A stretch of 64,000 nt of DNA from Silene noctiflora (Eukaryota > Streptophyta > Magnoliopsida > Caryophyllales > Caryophyllaceae), in NCBI GenBank assembly GCA_009801015.1, contig VHZZ01003859.1, positions 21,502 through 85,501 of the forward strand. Direction: 5' to 3'. Of the stretch, positions 34,251-45,471 are shown in pieces. The translations under genes and the position numbers were made by a program. The notes beneath the pieces are model-generated. The model had not been told where the DNA came from and made no database searches. It saw only the letters and a list, made by a program, of their open reading frames with translations. Within the stretch, counting starts at the first letter, position 1. Every line of letters begins with the position of its first letter.

Positions 34251-37200
34251 ACAAAAGAAAAGTAAAGGAAAGACGGAAAACGTCACATTGCCTTATTCCA
34301 CTGACGCGGTTTCTTTGCAGGTTGTCAGTAAGCAGTAAGTAGCTCAAAGGTGCACAGGCATACGTGTAAATTTAATCCTAAATAGTCTATAGATAGGCGA
34401 GCAAGAGCCTTATACAATAATATACACAAGGGAATAAATCCAAGCATCGAGGGGTTTACCCCACACCTTACACCTTCAAGGCAACCACCTTAATTGAAAG
34501 CAACCGAAGGTGGGTCAATAGTAGACCAAGGCGAGTTGGCTGTTGTAACTGTTAAAGATAAGGGCACAAAGGCAAAAGGAGCGTTTTAACTGAAAAGGCT
34601 AGGCCTGTCGCATGAGCGCATTCTACGAGAGAAACTGGAGGCATTCACGCATGAAGCTAGGTAGGTTTCTGGCTTTCGCTTTGGAACAGCAAGTGTAATG
34701 GCTCTAGTTTGTTAACTCCCATAGAGTAGGGTCCAATTCTTCATTATTGGCCGATCCTAACCTTCGTTCTGAGGTCGTGGAATATCATAAACCTTATTCA
34801 TTAAAAGCGGTATCACGTTCGTCTCGCGCTACTTCTCTTAAAATAAGATAGGGAATAATAAAAAGCCGCATTCAAACTTAAAACTGGGAATCAAGAAGCA
34901 AACAAAGCATTTAAAACAAGAGTGCCCTATGCCTTTCCTTAAATGTCCCTATTAAATTATTTTAATTCTCTTTTCTCTCAAGAGATCGGTTTCGCGCCAA
35001 TTCTTTTCATGTAAGGTTTCCGGGCTTTTTGTTCGACGGAATGAGTCTAAATAGCGTGTTTGGGGCTAAATTGGTTCCCCTTCTCGCATCTAAAGCTCGC
35101 TTTGAAAGCTTTTTGCGCAACAAGAAAGTTGCAAGTTAATCGATGTCAAAGAAGACGTCTGCGATCCCTGTCCGATCGGGTAACCTAATCGCTTTTATGT
35201 CGAATTCTCGCGGTTTCATTAAAAGATGACATCTTATTTATTTGGTCAAATCACTTATGAAATGGTCGAATGACGAAAATCCCCGGGTTGGTAGGTAAAG
35301 GCGCACTCTCTGGATCCTGGCTCTGGAAAGACTTGCTTGGGCGGGGACTGCCTTTGAGTAGACTATCGAGCCTGCTTTCGCACCTCCCCTAATTCATGTT
35401 CTGAATGTCTCAACTTCGTCGGCAAAAGCTTCATCTGATATTGGTACCAGTCCCGCCATTTGTTCTGTTTTCCTTGTTTTCCTTGATCTACTTTGTGATC
35501 AGGTCGAATTAGTTATTCTGTTGGCACTTCTTATTCTTCCTCTTTTCCTTTCCTTTCTTTGGCCCTGTCCGAAGGCTCGGCATCAGTAGGAAAAGATGTA
35601 CCAGCCGAAAGTGAGCAAGTCCCAGTAGCATAAGTCTCATACCTATGAGTCTAATACCGAAACGGGTAGCCGGCGTCTTCTATCTATCTATAAGCAAACT
35701 AAGAAAGCCAAGTTTTCGAAACAGACAAAGTTGATGCAACGTATGAAGCAGTTTAAGCTTTTTTTTGGAACGAAAGGCCCTTTTATTATCATCCTAGACC
35801 TAACCTTTCTTTCTAATAAGATACCTTCCTTTACTACTTTAAGTACCGCTACAGAAAGTATGGGCAACAGAATTGCTAGCCGGGTGCACTACTACTACAG
35901 CACTACTATTATTTTATTTAGGCTTATGTCCGGAACGAGCGAGTGGGGGCGATAGCGGGTTCGACTGTTAAGGATAGGAATACCCTTCCTTTTATAATAT
36001 AATTATAATGAAAATGTGAGCCATAGAGCCGGGTACCAGATCTTTGACCTATATGGAGCCCGCATTTCTCTTAAAATATAGTAGTTAGGAAGTCTTACCT
36101 TATGGAAAAAGGGCAAATGGCATACGGTACGCTACTTTTGGGCTGTTTAACATCTTCCGTTGTTGGGCGAGGTTTCCGCCCCAGTTGCAGAAGTAGCAGG
36201 CGAAGGAGCTTTATAGTAAAGGGCGAGTTAGATACGAGCTGTTGTTGAAAGAATGAAAGAAGCGGGGGTTTTTCTAGTAATATCGGTTGGCTGGACCAAT
36301 CACTTGAAAGTGGCTTCTCAACCAGACAAAGGCGGTAAAGGTCCGGTTCGAAGTCTGAATTTTTGGGGGGAGGGGCAGATTTTTGAACCTAGTAATGAGG
36401 AGAAGCTCTTTATAACTCACAAGCCCAATCATCAAAGATAAGCTTGTTACTTTAATCAACAGCAGACTTTGATCCCGGTTCTGAAAAAAGTAAAGCCTTC
36501 TATCTTGCATCTTTCATATAGAGTTGCATTTCAAGTTTTAGAGTTAGACCGAAAAGGTACTAAACTACCTTAGTAATATAAGCATATGAATACTAAGACT
36601 AATTCTTATATTAATTAAGAAGTAGAATTTGCATCAGTACGTTCCGCCTCGTAGAGGAAGGAAGGTAGGGCTGCGCACCTCAATCATAAGTCCAATTTCT
36701 ACCGCAATATGTCGTACTTAGCCCACGCTTTGCTTGCCCAATTAGTTAGACTGACTAATCCACCCGCCCTTCACCCTTTAAGATTATTTGAAAATCTCCC
36801 TTTTCACCAATTGAAGACAAGGAATGAAATGCAAATGCTTCTGCAAGAAGGCTTTTAGGATAGACCCTTTCTTAAAGTCTTCAAAAAAAAATTCGCATAA
36901 GGAAGGCACTTTCTTTCTGTTTAAAAGTCTAAAGATATTACTTGGGCCTGTCCCCACGGAAAGACCATTTCAGATCGACGTTTTAACTCTTTTCATTAGA
37001 ATTCTAAATTCAATTCGGGTAGTGTGTTTTCAAGGATCCCATTTCGACGAGAGGGTACTTCTTTTCGAATAAATCTAAGTAAGACCGCGCCTTCACTTTG
37101 GGCGCGCACCAGTGAGATCTGCTTCGTATCTCGCTCCTGTATTAGCAGCATCCTCCTTAACCTTTGAATCTACGTTTTGAATTTATCTTCTTCTTATCTA

Positions 37201-38395
37201 GTACAATCTTAGATTGACCCCTAAATTATTGGAGTGGGCATGACCATATCGGGGGTTCGAACGGTGGAATTGTCTTTGCTAAGTTCCTAATCCGATAACG
37301 CTTTTTTCTCATCGAGATTGGGTTGGTCTTCAGTGTACTCTTGTACAAGCGAGTGAAGAGCGAGTGTACGTTAAGGGAGTACACTGACTCACATCTTTAT
37401 TAGGAGAAGTTAAAAGAAAGGGGCGAAGAAGGCTAGTGAGAGGATGCGTAGTCCTCTGACGTGGAATGCAAGCTACCAAAAAAGACTCCTTGCTTATGAC
37501 GCGTGCATGCCGCGGATTGAGATTCGTTTGCGGGCATACTCCTTAACCGAGCTAGTACCTTGGAACTGCCGTTGCTTACTCTTTTCATTCCTGTTAGCCC
37601 TCTCTGACTGTAGCTTTCGCTGGTGGGATTGTGGAAAGAGGGGCTCCTTACTTTTGCGGCAGAATCCTCGTCAACAGCCGGTTAGTTTTCTGCGTCATGT
37701 ACGAAACTTTTTCAGTTGACGTTTTCGTATACCGGGGGGGAGGTTAATCCCTCGGGTACGTTTTAGAAGTGCCCTTTTCTTGTCCTTTTGATTTCTTAGA
37801 ATGGATCCGCAGCTCTCGGTCTACATGGGCCAGAGGGAAAGAAAGCGAAGCCCGGCATCTTGGGCATCTTAATCTTAGAATTCGTCAATCTCAGTGGCTA
37901 ACGTAAGACATGACTGTCAACTGTCAAGGGGAAGTGCGCTCGAGGTAAACTCGTACAGGAGGAAACTCTTCCAAGGGAAGAGGCGGATCGCCACTTCAAG
38001 CAAATCAAGCCAGTCCCATGTGTTACGATTTTCATCCTATCTTTTAACGGAAGGGTTGAACTTCTGAATGTATAGACTCGACAGAGGAAAAAAAGCATCG
38101 AGAGGGAGACGGGTAATTGCCTATAAATGTCATGTAAGGTCAATTTCATCCGAAAGTGGGAATGAAACGCTATTTATAGTTCACATATATTAAAGAGGTA
38201 TAAAGAGTGAGAGCTGCGCTAACCAAACCTTTTTATGATATAATAGTTACCCGCTAAGGCTATGGGTAGTTCAGACATTCTCTTTCTTTTTAATCTTCCT
38301 CTGCTAAGGGTGTGGGGTTCGCTACTCTGTACGAGAGCAGCTTTTCTTTTAGCTGTATAGAAGCTTGACTTTCTTTACTTTAACTTTTTAAAAGT
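34251..38395. other. Long spacer with scattered acidic traces
   Basis: No gene is recognised. Traces include STSSAKASSDIGTSPA near 35410-35460, VDATYEAV near 35730, and PVAEVAGEGAL near 36180-36215 (all +). ORFs at 36824-37072, 37444-37719 and 37898-38149 (minus) are unknown. An AT-only run lies at 35992-36008. Confidence 0.45.
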
Positions 38396-38663
38396 CTTGT
38401 ATTAGCCAGGAAGGCTTTATTTGTGTGTAATAGATATGGTTTTGCTTCTGAATTGGCAGTTTTTCTATCTTCGAGATTGCACCCACCGCTTTTTAGTCAA
38501 GTGCAATTCTTCTTCTCTGATTGTTATGCTCATCCTTTGTTCGGCTAGGGCAACGCGATTCTCATCTTATGCTTATGCTCCGATTTCGTACTTTAAACTT
38601 GTGATGCTTTCCTAATAGCAGACGATTCATGGCTTGTATTAGCGCTTGTATTAGCCAGGAAGG
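38396..38663. repeat. Pair of 19-bp direct repeats with 12-bp tandem
   Basis: cttgtattagccaggaagg occurs at 38396-38414 and again at 38645-38663, about 230 bp apart. The second copy is preceded by a perfect 12-bp tandem (gcttgtattagc twice, 38632-38655). The 64-codon ORF in between (38421-38615) is unrecognised. Confidence 0.7.
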
Positions 38664-41600
38664 GTCCGTTCACTATCCTCACTTCTGGAAAGAAAGCCCA
38701 GGAAAGAAAGAGAGAATGAAGTTGCACCAACTAGGAGAGCAAAGAACAACCAACCATCCTTAAGAATTACTTAAAAAAGCCAAGCTCATTGGGAAGCTTG
38801 ATCGTTGTGGAATGAAAAACATTGAGCTTCATGATTTGATGAAAGATTTAACAAATGTCCCCTTCTAAACAGCGGAACATAAAGCATTCTTTTTTTTGCT
38901 GGCACTTCTTTGCAGTTGAAGCTTTCTTATTAGTCGGTAATTCCAAGACAGCTAGGGTGATATCTACTGAAGTCTAGTAGGCTCGCCTCACAACTCCTTC
39001 GCCCCTTCCAGTAGAACTCTTTTCAGTAAAGAAGGAATCGTCACTTGTCCGAAGCGGATTCTACTTACTTCTATTGTATTGCAGCTAAAGAAGATTCAAA
39101 GGTTTAATGGGATATTCTTTCTGAGAGGTCACATACTGTTTTTTTATCAGTAAGCGCCTTTGGTCCATTCTTTTCTTTAAGAAATCTAATGCTCGCTGAA
39201 TGCAAAAAGAGTGGGATGAACGAAACTGCTTTCATCTACTGGGGCTGCTGGACTCAGAGGCAAAGGAAGCCCCTCTCCCGATTACAGATGTGTTAACTGC
39301 ACATAAGCTTTGACTTCCTACCCTTGAGGAAAAGGCGAGGTTGTGTTTATACGGCGCAGTTGGAGATAGGACAGAACTTCAAGCGGTAAAAAGCATTTTA
39401 AAAGCGTTAAAAGTTTCCAAAGTCTAGTAGTTTACCAGGGGTCGGGATGCCAACTCTAAGAATGAAGTAGTTAAACTAGAAGTAGTTAAATAAATAACAG
39501 GATTCTTTTTCTCTTTTTCTGGGAATTGGGGATGAATACTTGCCCTCTAAAGTAAAAGCAAAGATAGGTCGATCTAAAGTCACTCTCAGGGTCTCCAAGT
39601 TTTCTTTACCTAAGTAAGATGATTCTGCTTCTAATTGAGAGATTCTCTAGCTCTGTAAATACTTCAAGTGCTTCCTCAGACTCTTTATACTACAGCAGAC
39701 GAATTTTCAGGGGTAGTTTGAGGGGCGAAGACCTCATGTGATAAGGGATTTTTTCGGCTCAAGCATTAGTGAAGTGGGTCTTTCTTTAATAGGATGAAAA
39801 GCTGTGCAACTAGGTCACACATTAATTAGGACAAGTCTAATCCTGACGAACTCGGGGTCAGTTAGCACAGGACCTCTTTCTTTGTCAAGAGCGTTACGAC
39901 GTCTTTTTGCGTAGGCTTTTTCTTCTGAACCAGAGAGGAAAGGAAACATGGAAAGCTCCGAATACAAAGAATCTAATAAAAAAGCTGCTTTCTTTTTTTA
40001 TTTCAAATAACAAGTTCTTTTCAAATCAATCATAGGTTCTAGCCCGTAAGTAGAGATGGGAACAGTAGTGCACAAAGGCCAGGGGCGGATGCCAACCAGT
40101 TCCAGTAACCAAGGTAAAAAGCAAACTTATATCACAACACAAATAATAGAGCTCAGCTCCCTTTCTCTTATAATATTATGAAGAGGAAGACCATCATCAC
40201 ACCTATATTCTCGTAGACCAGATGGTAGGACAAAAGGAAGATAGACGTGTATTCACATATTCCGCCAACTAAATGCGCTTGCTTCGCTAATTAGAAATAT
40301 CTTCTATACTAAAAGTCTTACATGAAATAGAAAAGGAGCGTGTCGCCTGAAAAAAGAGCCTTTAATAAGGAGTTAATTGAAAAAAAAAAATGTGATGACT
40401 ATCCAGAAGAAAATGAAAACTCGCTTAAAAGCTTATAATAAGAAATTTTACTATGGGTTACCTTTTTACTTACTCTAAAGTACTTACCTGCTTTAAAGAG
40501 GGCAGCAACTCGAGCTTACTACCTGCTCTATCTTATATCAGATTTAATAGATCGGCTGGCTAGTGCACTCTTACCTTAGGATTCTAAGAGATAGGAAAAT
40601 AGGATTAGACGACTGCACTTACCTTATTGGATTGGACGGAAGAATCCTTCTTGGGCTATCTATCATCAAAGAGAGCATCTTTTGATTACAATTGTTTTTA
40701 TAAAGTCAGGCTTGTGGGCTTAGTTCTACGAGCTGTAATGGTGTGAAGACGCTATGCAGGCATTGAGTCGGGACTTCCCTAGAAAGGGGCACCGCGGATG
40801 ATTACGGTTTAGATGGATAAAGGAAGTCGCTTTCATACTTAAAGGGAAGCCAAAAAAGGGGACTCTTTTCGATAAATCATAAGGGAGGAGAGAAAGCACC
40901 TGGATTACTTTTCGTCAGATTCCGGGATTGAAGATCTTTCTCCAGCCGAAGGTGGAAAAGATGCCCCATAACCATTAGTTGGAATGAGGTAGAAATCTCA
41001 ACTTCTCCACTAAAGGGCATTTGGAGCATACAAGAGGAAGGCAGGCTATAATATCAGCTGTTTGTTGATCACCCGTTAACTCATGAACGCATAAATTTAG
41101 GCCCTTACCCTTAAGGACGTAGGGGCATTTGAGGGAAAGTACCGGGAAATCCACCCAAATATAGTAGAAGTTTTTGGACAGAGATTCATGTTCAAAGGTG
41201 AGCTCCCTTAATAGTAGAGCCCGAGTCGTCCCAAAGGCGTTCAAAGAATGCACATTCAATAGAAACCGGTCTTCTGTCGGCTGGTATTGAAGAAGGAAAG
41301 CCGCATTATCATTATGAAGTTATCAAACCGGGCTCTTTACTTTAGCCCTTAAAATTCATAACTTAACGAAGAAGAAAAGTTTTTGTTATTATAAATTGAA
41401 ATCGCAGAATAAATCTTAGAGTACAGTAAGGGTTGAGTAAGTGAGCTAAAGGAAGCTGGGGCCTAGCTCATTTGGGAGTTGCTCATATCAAGTGAAGCAG
41501 GTTCACTTCTTCCGATTAACCATTCAAACACCCTTCATTCACTAGCAGCTTAAAAAGAAAGAGGGAATTAGCCTACTCGTAGATTAAAGAGAAATGAGAG

Positions 41601-42456
41601 GGGGGCGGGAAGTGGCATTGATTATCGGATTACTTTCTTCTTTCATGCATAGGTGTCGGAGCGAGCGAAAGGTAGAGATGGTTGGAAGACAGACTCACTC
41701 TTCTCGGTTCTTCTTTTCTGAACCAGCTTTGCTTTAAAAAAATTTCCTGTTTAATCGGGATGAATTTGTTTTTTCGATGAAATCTTCTTCTTTCTGCGCC
41801 AGAATTTCTTTATATTATTAACTCCTTGTTTTGTTAAGCAAGGTCGACTCAGAGTGCAGAGAAGAGTTTAGAGTTATAGCCTAGACTGAAATTGTGAGAC
41901 ATAGCATAGGCTAGAGCAGGAGAGCACTTACTTAGCATCTGGCCCCTAGTTACAGTTAAATTCTCCACAACTCATCCAAGAGTCTTCTTCTTTGGATCGG
42001 AATGAGATACTTCTGACGCCGGCCCTTTCTCTTTGTTTGTAGGTAGGCATCGCACCATACTTCTGTAGAACGTGCGTGCGGCAGATAAAGTTAGCACGAA
42101 AGAGGAACAAGGGTCGGTCTTGTTTAAAGAGAGAAAGCCTTATAATATATAAAGTAAAAAACAATGCAACGTAATGAGACCGGAATAATACCCCCCCAAA
42201 AATCTAGGTGTTAAGAGAACAAGTTAAAAAAATTAAAGTATATGGTATAGTTGGACAGGTTTGTGTCGATCTGACTTTCTAACTCTGTCGCAAAGAAAAA
42301 GTGCCAACGTGCTCGTTAGGAAAGTGAGATTCTCCCCTCGCTTACTGGTATCAATCTTATCTTAAAGTAAGGGAAGGCGCGACGCCTTATGCTCCCATAT
42401 CCCAGCTGCGGAGCCCCCTAGCAGAAGAATGAAACGTCTTAAACACAGGCTTTTAA
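38664..42456. other. Spacer with one acidic segment
   Basis: 40894-40971 (+) reads YFSSDSGIEDLSPAEGGKDA and stop, in the style of the acidic family. ORFs 40975-41259 (minus, 94 aa) and 41946-42164 (minus) are unrecognised. No RNA gene or plastid fragment is seen. Confidence 0.45.
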
Positions 42457-42687
42457 GCCTTAAAAGCACTTCCGAACGAAGCCCTTGTTGATGGAAAGGG
42501 TAAAGTTGCAGCCGGCGAAGAAGAGAGAGAAGCAGACGCAGCCACGTTTCGTGTGGTTGATCAACAGGATGGGATAAATTTCGCAAAGGCTATTTGCCGG
42601 ACCTATGGCCTACGAACCACTACTTTGAGGGGGCCGCCCCGTTTCTACTCTCTGAGAGAGCCCTTTCTGATGAAGCGGGCGATTTAA
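42457..42687 (+). pseudogene. Coding-like open stretch, 76 codons, no start
   Basis: The frame is open from a TAA at 42454-42456 to a TAA at 42685-42687. The first half is acidic/Ala-rich (EALVDGKGKVAAGEEEREAD) and LVDGKGKV resembles the EV-x-x-GKAV motif. The second half (FRVVDQQDGINFAKAICRTY, then an Arg/Pro-rich end) is different in character. The antisense ORF 42362-42586 is a shadow. It is probably a family copy running into other sequence. No product can be named. Confidence 0.3.
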
Positions 42688-44079
42688 TGTCTTTGGCCGA
42701 GGATTTAGTTCGAATGAAATAGGCACATTCCTCTTCCTTTTTCTTCGTGTTGAGCCTAAGCAGATGGAGCGATTGCACATTCTCATAGCTTAGGTTAGGT
42801 TCGCACGAGTCATTTCTTCTTTGACCAACGGATTGGTCGTGAAGAGGCGGAGTGGAGTACCGACAAAAGTCAAGAAGGGTTGCTCAGTCACATTAAGGCA
42901 TAAGCGGGGGTTCACTTCTCACTACATGACAACTCAGGCGCCGGAGGTGAGAGGAAGAGAGCTCGTGTGCTTTTCTTGTCCTCACGCACGCAATCAGAAG
43001 AAAAAGGAAGAAAGATTAAAATCCCTTTCGGGCTGGAGCAGCTTTTTCATAGATGTATTAGAAGATTGGTGCTCAATCCTTCTTATCTTGATTTACTAAA
43101 ATCTCTCACAATCTAAGAGTAGAAAAGAAACAACTTTCTATCTCCAGCATTGCCTTTGGATGAGTGAGACCAGGTTAGCTAATTTTTTTGAGAACAGATA
43201 AGGTGGTATAAAGTCCTTCCATGATCAGCAACTGAAGATTAATGTGATATCGGTCATTTGTTCTACGATTTCTTATGAGATGCCGTTGAGGGTTTTGCCC
43301 ATTGTAGCACCCGCGTAGACTCACCAGCTGCTTCTCTTCGACCTTTTGTATCCTCAGTTGGGACATCACTCCACGAATCAATCACGTCGAAAAGCCAAGT
43401 TTAAACTGACTCTTTTATAATGTAAATAACGTAATTAATATGTAATGGAATTGCATTTTCATAGAAAACCTGGGACAAGCAAGCTGTGGTTGGAATGAGA
43501 AGCCCTTGCTGGCAGTGAGGCTATTTATAGCTCTACTAAATAGAAAGAAAATACTCGACTAACAAAGTAGCTTCATGCTGAGACTTAAGGAGTGGTATTT
43601 TACCTCGTTAAAGAAAGTAAGCTGGATGCATTCTTCGCGAAAGAAGTTCGTAAGATAGGGTTACTGCGGGGACCAAACTAGCTGAATAAGCGGTTAGAAT
43701 GGGACCTGCGATCCTGGGTTTTATGAAACCTAAGGAACTAGGATGCTCGTCTTTTTGGACACAACGGACTCAGCTGCGCAATCTTTAATGAGTGGACTAG
43801 CCAGCAGAGAAATGCTCCATTTGATTGGACCGAAGGGTTCGGGTCAGTGGAAAGGCCTGGTTCTAAGTATGCCTTTGCTTGTGCTTGGTTGTTTAATGAT
43901 AAGAAGGACAGCCCTTAAACCGAAGTCTAATGTGCCCTGTCCAAACGAGGATTCTAAGGCTAGTAATATGTATGCCGGGTCTCTGCTCATGCTCAACCAC
44001 AAGTACCTCTTCATAGGTAGCTCAATTGTTCAAGGAAGGAGGGCTATCTTTTATAGATAAAGGATAAAGGTTGAACCTT
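42688..44079. other. Spacer with two unrecognised ORFs
   Basis: 42821-43099 (+, 92 aa) is basic with a Cys-containing middle. 43743-44060 (+, 105 aa) has a hydrophobic middle (LVLSMPLLVLGCLM). A different frame of the latter reads WTSQQRNAPFDWTEGF, so neither frame is compelling. Nothing else is seen. Confidence 0.4.
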
Positions 44080-44169
44080 CTATCCATAATCAGCGAAAGT
44101 AGCTTTTGAATCAGTTCCTTCTTGCTCAGGATCTGCCACTTCAGGAACTGGTTCTTTATGATTTGTCTT
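44080..44169 (-). repeat. Acidic family copy with PEVADP motif
   Basis: 29 codons open on the minus strand read KEPVPEVADPEQEGTDSKAT followed by FADYG and stop. PEVADP resembles PEVVADP at about 33627-33647 and LADPVEP at about 60578. There is no start codon. Confidence 0.4.
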
Positions 44170-45045
44170 TTACGGGTCCATCAACGGAGAAATCTTCTTA
44201 CAATCAAAGGTATGCGAGTTCAGTTACCGGGCCTTAGACTTAGAGATAAGCTACTTCTGCTACTGGGGCTTCAACTGATCCTACCATCTTGCTTGCCCGA
44301 TCCCGCCCGCAACGGTCTAAAATTTCCAACAAAAAGGGCTTCGTGCCCAACCTCTTGCTGGCAGTAAAAAGTCTGCGGATCGATCATGCTATCAATCTGC
44401 CTATTCAACTGCTTATTCCCGAGAGGTAGTCCAAAGCGGTGTATGACCTTCAAGGTCGTCCTCAAGGGCTTTTCCTTCGCTAAAGGGGGGTAATGATAAA
44501 GTTTCACACATGCAACAGGACAACAGCTTGTTTAGCAGCGTAGTCGGGGTAAGAAGTCCACGTGCTGCTCGGAAAAGGATAGGTTATACCGGTTGTTAAG
44601 AATAAATGAGCTTGTATACGTCCTATAGGAAATCCATAGGAAATCCATAGAACAAGTGCAAGATATGTAACTAGTAGGATGTTACACAAATGATATCTGC
44701 TTTGCGGCTAATATCCAACGTTAACTTTTGAGTCCTCCATTTTCATGACAAAAGATGTTTTTGTTGATTGACCAGATGATGATGGTGCTGGATAGACAGG
44801 TGAGACTTCTCCTGCTATACCCCCACAGCTTGGGGACATTGATCCGAAAATAAGAAAGAATTTAACAAGCGTACCTTTTCTCTAAAATGAAGCAGCTTTT
44901 TCCTGACATAGGTTCCAAAGGGAAATTTTATGCATTATTATCGCTTCATATAAAGGGGAAGCCTAAGCCCATACTAAAGTTCATTCTGGAGGAAACCTTG
45001 AAGTGCCAGGCTTATCCTAAAATCGGTGAAAAAGCGATAAGTTGA
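44170..45045. other. Spacer
   Basis: A perfect 11-bp tandem duplication (ataggaaatcc) lies at 44625-44646. On the plus strand, 44760-44860 reads PDDDGAG, a stop, then TGETSPAIPPQLGDIDPK, weakly like the acidic family. ORFs are short and unknown. Confidence 0.45.
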
Positions 45046-45099
45046 ACAATTGGGGAGAGGAAGGAGGTTGATGATGGTAAAGCTGTTGGTGTAAACTAA
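45046..45099 (+). repeat. Acidic family trace with EVDDGKAV motif
   Basis: 17 codons ending at TAA 45097-45099 contain RKEVDDGKAVGVN. EVDDGKAV (45064-45087) matches EVIEGKAV (33667-33690) and, on the other strand, EVIDGRAI (19301-19324). It is too short to be more than a fragment. Confidence 0.4.
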
Positions 45100-45458
45100 A
45101 TGCTCTCTTAGAATAATAGAAAGAATATTATTTTCCTTATTCTAATTATAAATTTCTTTATGCTCAATGCATATATCAAATAAAAGGGTCAAGGGCCGGT
45201 CATCCAACCAAGATGCGCATCCAGTGCGATCAACCAGTCCATTCGAACGCAGGGAAGGTATCTCAAAAGCCCATCACCAACATTCACGTTCAGTTAGAAT
45301 GGGATTGGTGAGTCAGGGAGGAATCATTGCAAGGAAAGAAGACGCAGTTACCCGTATCGGCGCTTGAAACTTTTTATTTTATCTGTTTGCGGATTGTGCA
45401 CGTCGAGCGGATGCCGGCCATGTGCGATAAATAACCGAACCGTACACTGAAAGCATGG

Positions 45459-45471
45459 GCCCCTTTGGGGC
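45459..45471. repeat. Small GC-rich hairpin
   Basis: GCCCC TTT GGGGC forms a perfect five-pair stem, flanked by further G and C runs (gggtccc at 45472-45478). It stands out from the AT-rich surroundings. It could be an RNA 3'-end hairpin, but no gene lies upstream. Confidence 0.4.

Noticed and set aside
43743-44060. 105-aa ORF as a gene
   Set aside because: A second frame over the same bases looks equally protein-like, so neither frame is convincing.
45436-45466. gaaccgtac region as a reversed group II intron domain V
   Set aside because: The bases do not pair into the conserved 34-base hairpin in either orientation.
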